From assembly GCA_014872815.1 (NCBI GenBank), contig WKFK01000010.1:62001-126000 (forward strand): 64,000 bases of DNA, written 5' to 3'. The DNA is from Paracoccaceae bacterium. Its GTDB lineage: Bacteria; Pseudomonadota; Alphaproteobacteria; Rhodobacterales; Rhodobacteraceae. Positions 62,903 through 64,000 of this stretch are shown here, piece after piece; the stretch's first letter is position 1, and the number at the start of each line of letters is the position of its first letter. The notes beneath the pieces were generated by a model, which was given only the letters and a program-made list of their open reading frames with translations, was not told the DNA's origin and did not search any database. Both the position numbers and the translations under genes were made by a program.

Positions 62903-64000
62903 TTACCCTTGCACCTCAGTGCCCACCACACGCTGGTCGCCCTTCAGGCCGATTGGCAGGCTGTCGAGATAGGCGTTTGGTGTGCGGCCGTCGTAGGCGA
63001 TGCCATCGATGATGTCCTCAGATGGGGTCGGCGCTTTGTAGCCGTCGCTGTCCCATGGGAAGTCCGCTTCGTTGGCCAGACCTTCGTCGACCAGCAGGCG
63101 GGCCGCTTCGAGATAGATTTCTGGCTTGTAGACGGACTTCGCGACTTCGTCATACCAGCTGTCCGGCTTGGCTTCGGCGATCTGGCCCCAGCGGCGCATC
63201 TGGGTCAGGTACCAGACGGCGTCGGAGTAGAATGGGTAGGTCGCGTTGTAGCGGAAGAACACGTTGAAGTCTGGAACCTCACGCTTGTCGCCTTTTTCAT
63301 ACTCAAAGGTGCCGGTCATGGAGTTGGCGATCACGTCGTAGTCCGCGCCGACATATTCCGGCTGGCTCAGAATGCGCACAGCCTCTTCGCGGTTGGCGTT
63401 GTCGTTTTCATCCAGCCACATGGCGGCGCGGATCAGCGCCTTGGTCACGGCCAGTGTGGTGTTTGGATATTTCTCGGCAAACTCGGCGTTCAGACCAAAG
63501 ACTTTCTCTGGGTTGTTCTTCCAGAGTTCGTAGTCGGTGATGACTGGTACACCGATGCCTTTAAACACGGCCTGCTGGTTCCAAGGCTCACCCACGCAGT
63601 AGCCGTAGATGGTGCCGGCTTCCATGGTGGCTGGCATTTGAGGTGGTGGGGTCACAGACAAGAGAACATCGGCGCCGATTTGGCCGGTGATGTTTTCAGG
63701 GGAGTAGTAGCCTGGTTCCAGACCACCGGCGGCGAGCCAGTAGCGCAGCTCATAGTTGTGGGTGGAAACCGGGAAGACCATGCCCATGTTGAACGGCTTT
63801 CCCTCAGAGGTGTACTTCTCAACAACAGGCTTCAGCGCGGAGGCAGAGATCGGGTGCTGTGGACGGCCATCGTCCATCAACGGCACGTGTGGTTTCATTT
63901 CTTCCCAGATCTGGTTGGACACGGTGATGCCGTTGCCGTTCAGGTCCATGGAGAAAGGTGTGATGATGTGGGCCTCAGTGCCGTAGCCGATGGTGGCGGC
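62903..64000 (-). CDS. nrtA: Nitrate ABC transporter substrate-binding protein (5' end outside the window)
   Basis: Partial gene: the frame stays open to base 64000 with no upstream stop, so the signal peptide and N-terminus are missing. The visible part has [50 protein letters not shown] and a C-terminal half of NrtA/CmpA type. An internal ATG at 63949 is not the start, since the codons before it continue the protein ([14 protein letters not shown]). It is upstream of nrtB with two strong hairpins between. Confidence 0.92.
   Translation of the reverse strand, partial: AATIGYGTEAHIITPFSMDLNGNGITVSNQIWEEMKPHVPLMDDGRPQHPISASALKPVVEKYTSEGKPFNMGMVFPVSTHNYELRYWLAAGGLEPGYYSPENITGQIGADVLLSVTPPPQMPATMEAGTIYGYCVGEPWNQQAVFKGIGVPVITDYELWKNNPEKVFGLNAEFAEKYPNTTLAVTKALIRAAMWLDENDNANREEAVRILSQPEYVGADYDVIANSMTGTFEYEKGDKREVPDFNVFFRYNATYPFYSDAVWYLTQMRRWGQIAEAKPDSWYDEVAKSVYKPEIYLEAARLLVDEGLANEADFPWDSDGYKAPTPSEDIIDGIAYDGRTPNAYLDSLPIGLKGDQRVVGTEVQG

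Overview
The window looks like a chromosomal segment of a marine alphaproteobacterium of the Rhodobacteraceae (roseobacter group). This rests on gene order and protein families rather than a marker gene: folK-rpoZ-rsh, DUF2062-pdxJ-...-acpS-lepB-rnc-era-...-recO, three consecutive def genes before fmt, accD-folC, a methylsuccinyl-CoA dehydrogenase-like flavoprotein, a fused TAXI-type TRAP permease and a nas/nir/nrt nitrate assimilation operon. No rRNA, tRNA, insertion sequence, prophage or CRISPR array was found.

Layout. (1) 71-4240, minus strand: a glutathionyl-hydroquinone reductase, the cobalamin genes cobC-cobD (coupled by ATGA) and an MltB-like lytic transglycosylase. (2) 4451-10777: a small unknown gene, a PatB/MalY-type PLP enzyme, the def1-def2-def3-fmt formylation/deformylation operon, a small membrane protein, and a glycosyltransferase followed by a methyltransferase. 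(3) 10791-14592: rnhA, a methyltransferase, a LysE exporter, DUF3429, ispH and a membrane-anchored cytochrome c. (4) 14651-25990: NYN-domain protein, folK, rpoZ, the (p)ppGpp synthetase/hydrolase, DUF2062, pdxJ, small membrane or secreted proteins, acpS, lepB, rnc, era, DUF1491 and recO. (5) 25977-33993: META lipoprotein with a TetR regulator and a divergent membrane protein, a monooxygenase-like small protein, an Mcd-like acyl-CoA dehydrogenase, a TauE/SafE exporter, an AI-2E family transporter, DUF2478, an ion channel and a DUF6478 gene pair. (6) 34282-36594: accD-folC. (7) 36595-40851: a lower-GC stretch with a large two-domain surface-polysaccharide-type protein and a CocE/NonD hydrolase. 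(8) 40895-54174: uptake and catabolism island with a TAXI TRAP transporter, a UspA protein, an RpiR regulator, a beta-keto acid cleavage enzyme, a class III aminotransferase, an alkaline-phosphatase-superfamily hydrolase and a complete peptide-type ABC importer. (9) 54531-64000, minus strand: nitrate assimilation nrtA(partial)-nrtB-nrtCD-nirB-nirD-nasA, running off the right edge.

How the genes work together. Block 2 makes formyl-Met-tRNA and removes formyl groups; its third deformylase copy has lost catalytic residues. Block 4 is a housekeeping block (folate, omega subunit, stringent response, vitamin B6, phosphopantetheinyl transfer, protein export, RNA processing). Block 8 is the best candidate for an uncharacterised pathway: two transporters of different classes flank a transaminase plus a beta-keto acid cleavage enzyme, with an RpiR regulator and palindromic sites in both regulator-flanking gaps. 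Block 9 imports nitrate and reduces it to ammonium in the cytoplasm.

All functions are from reading motifs and context; no database search was run.
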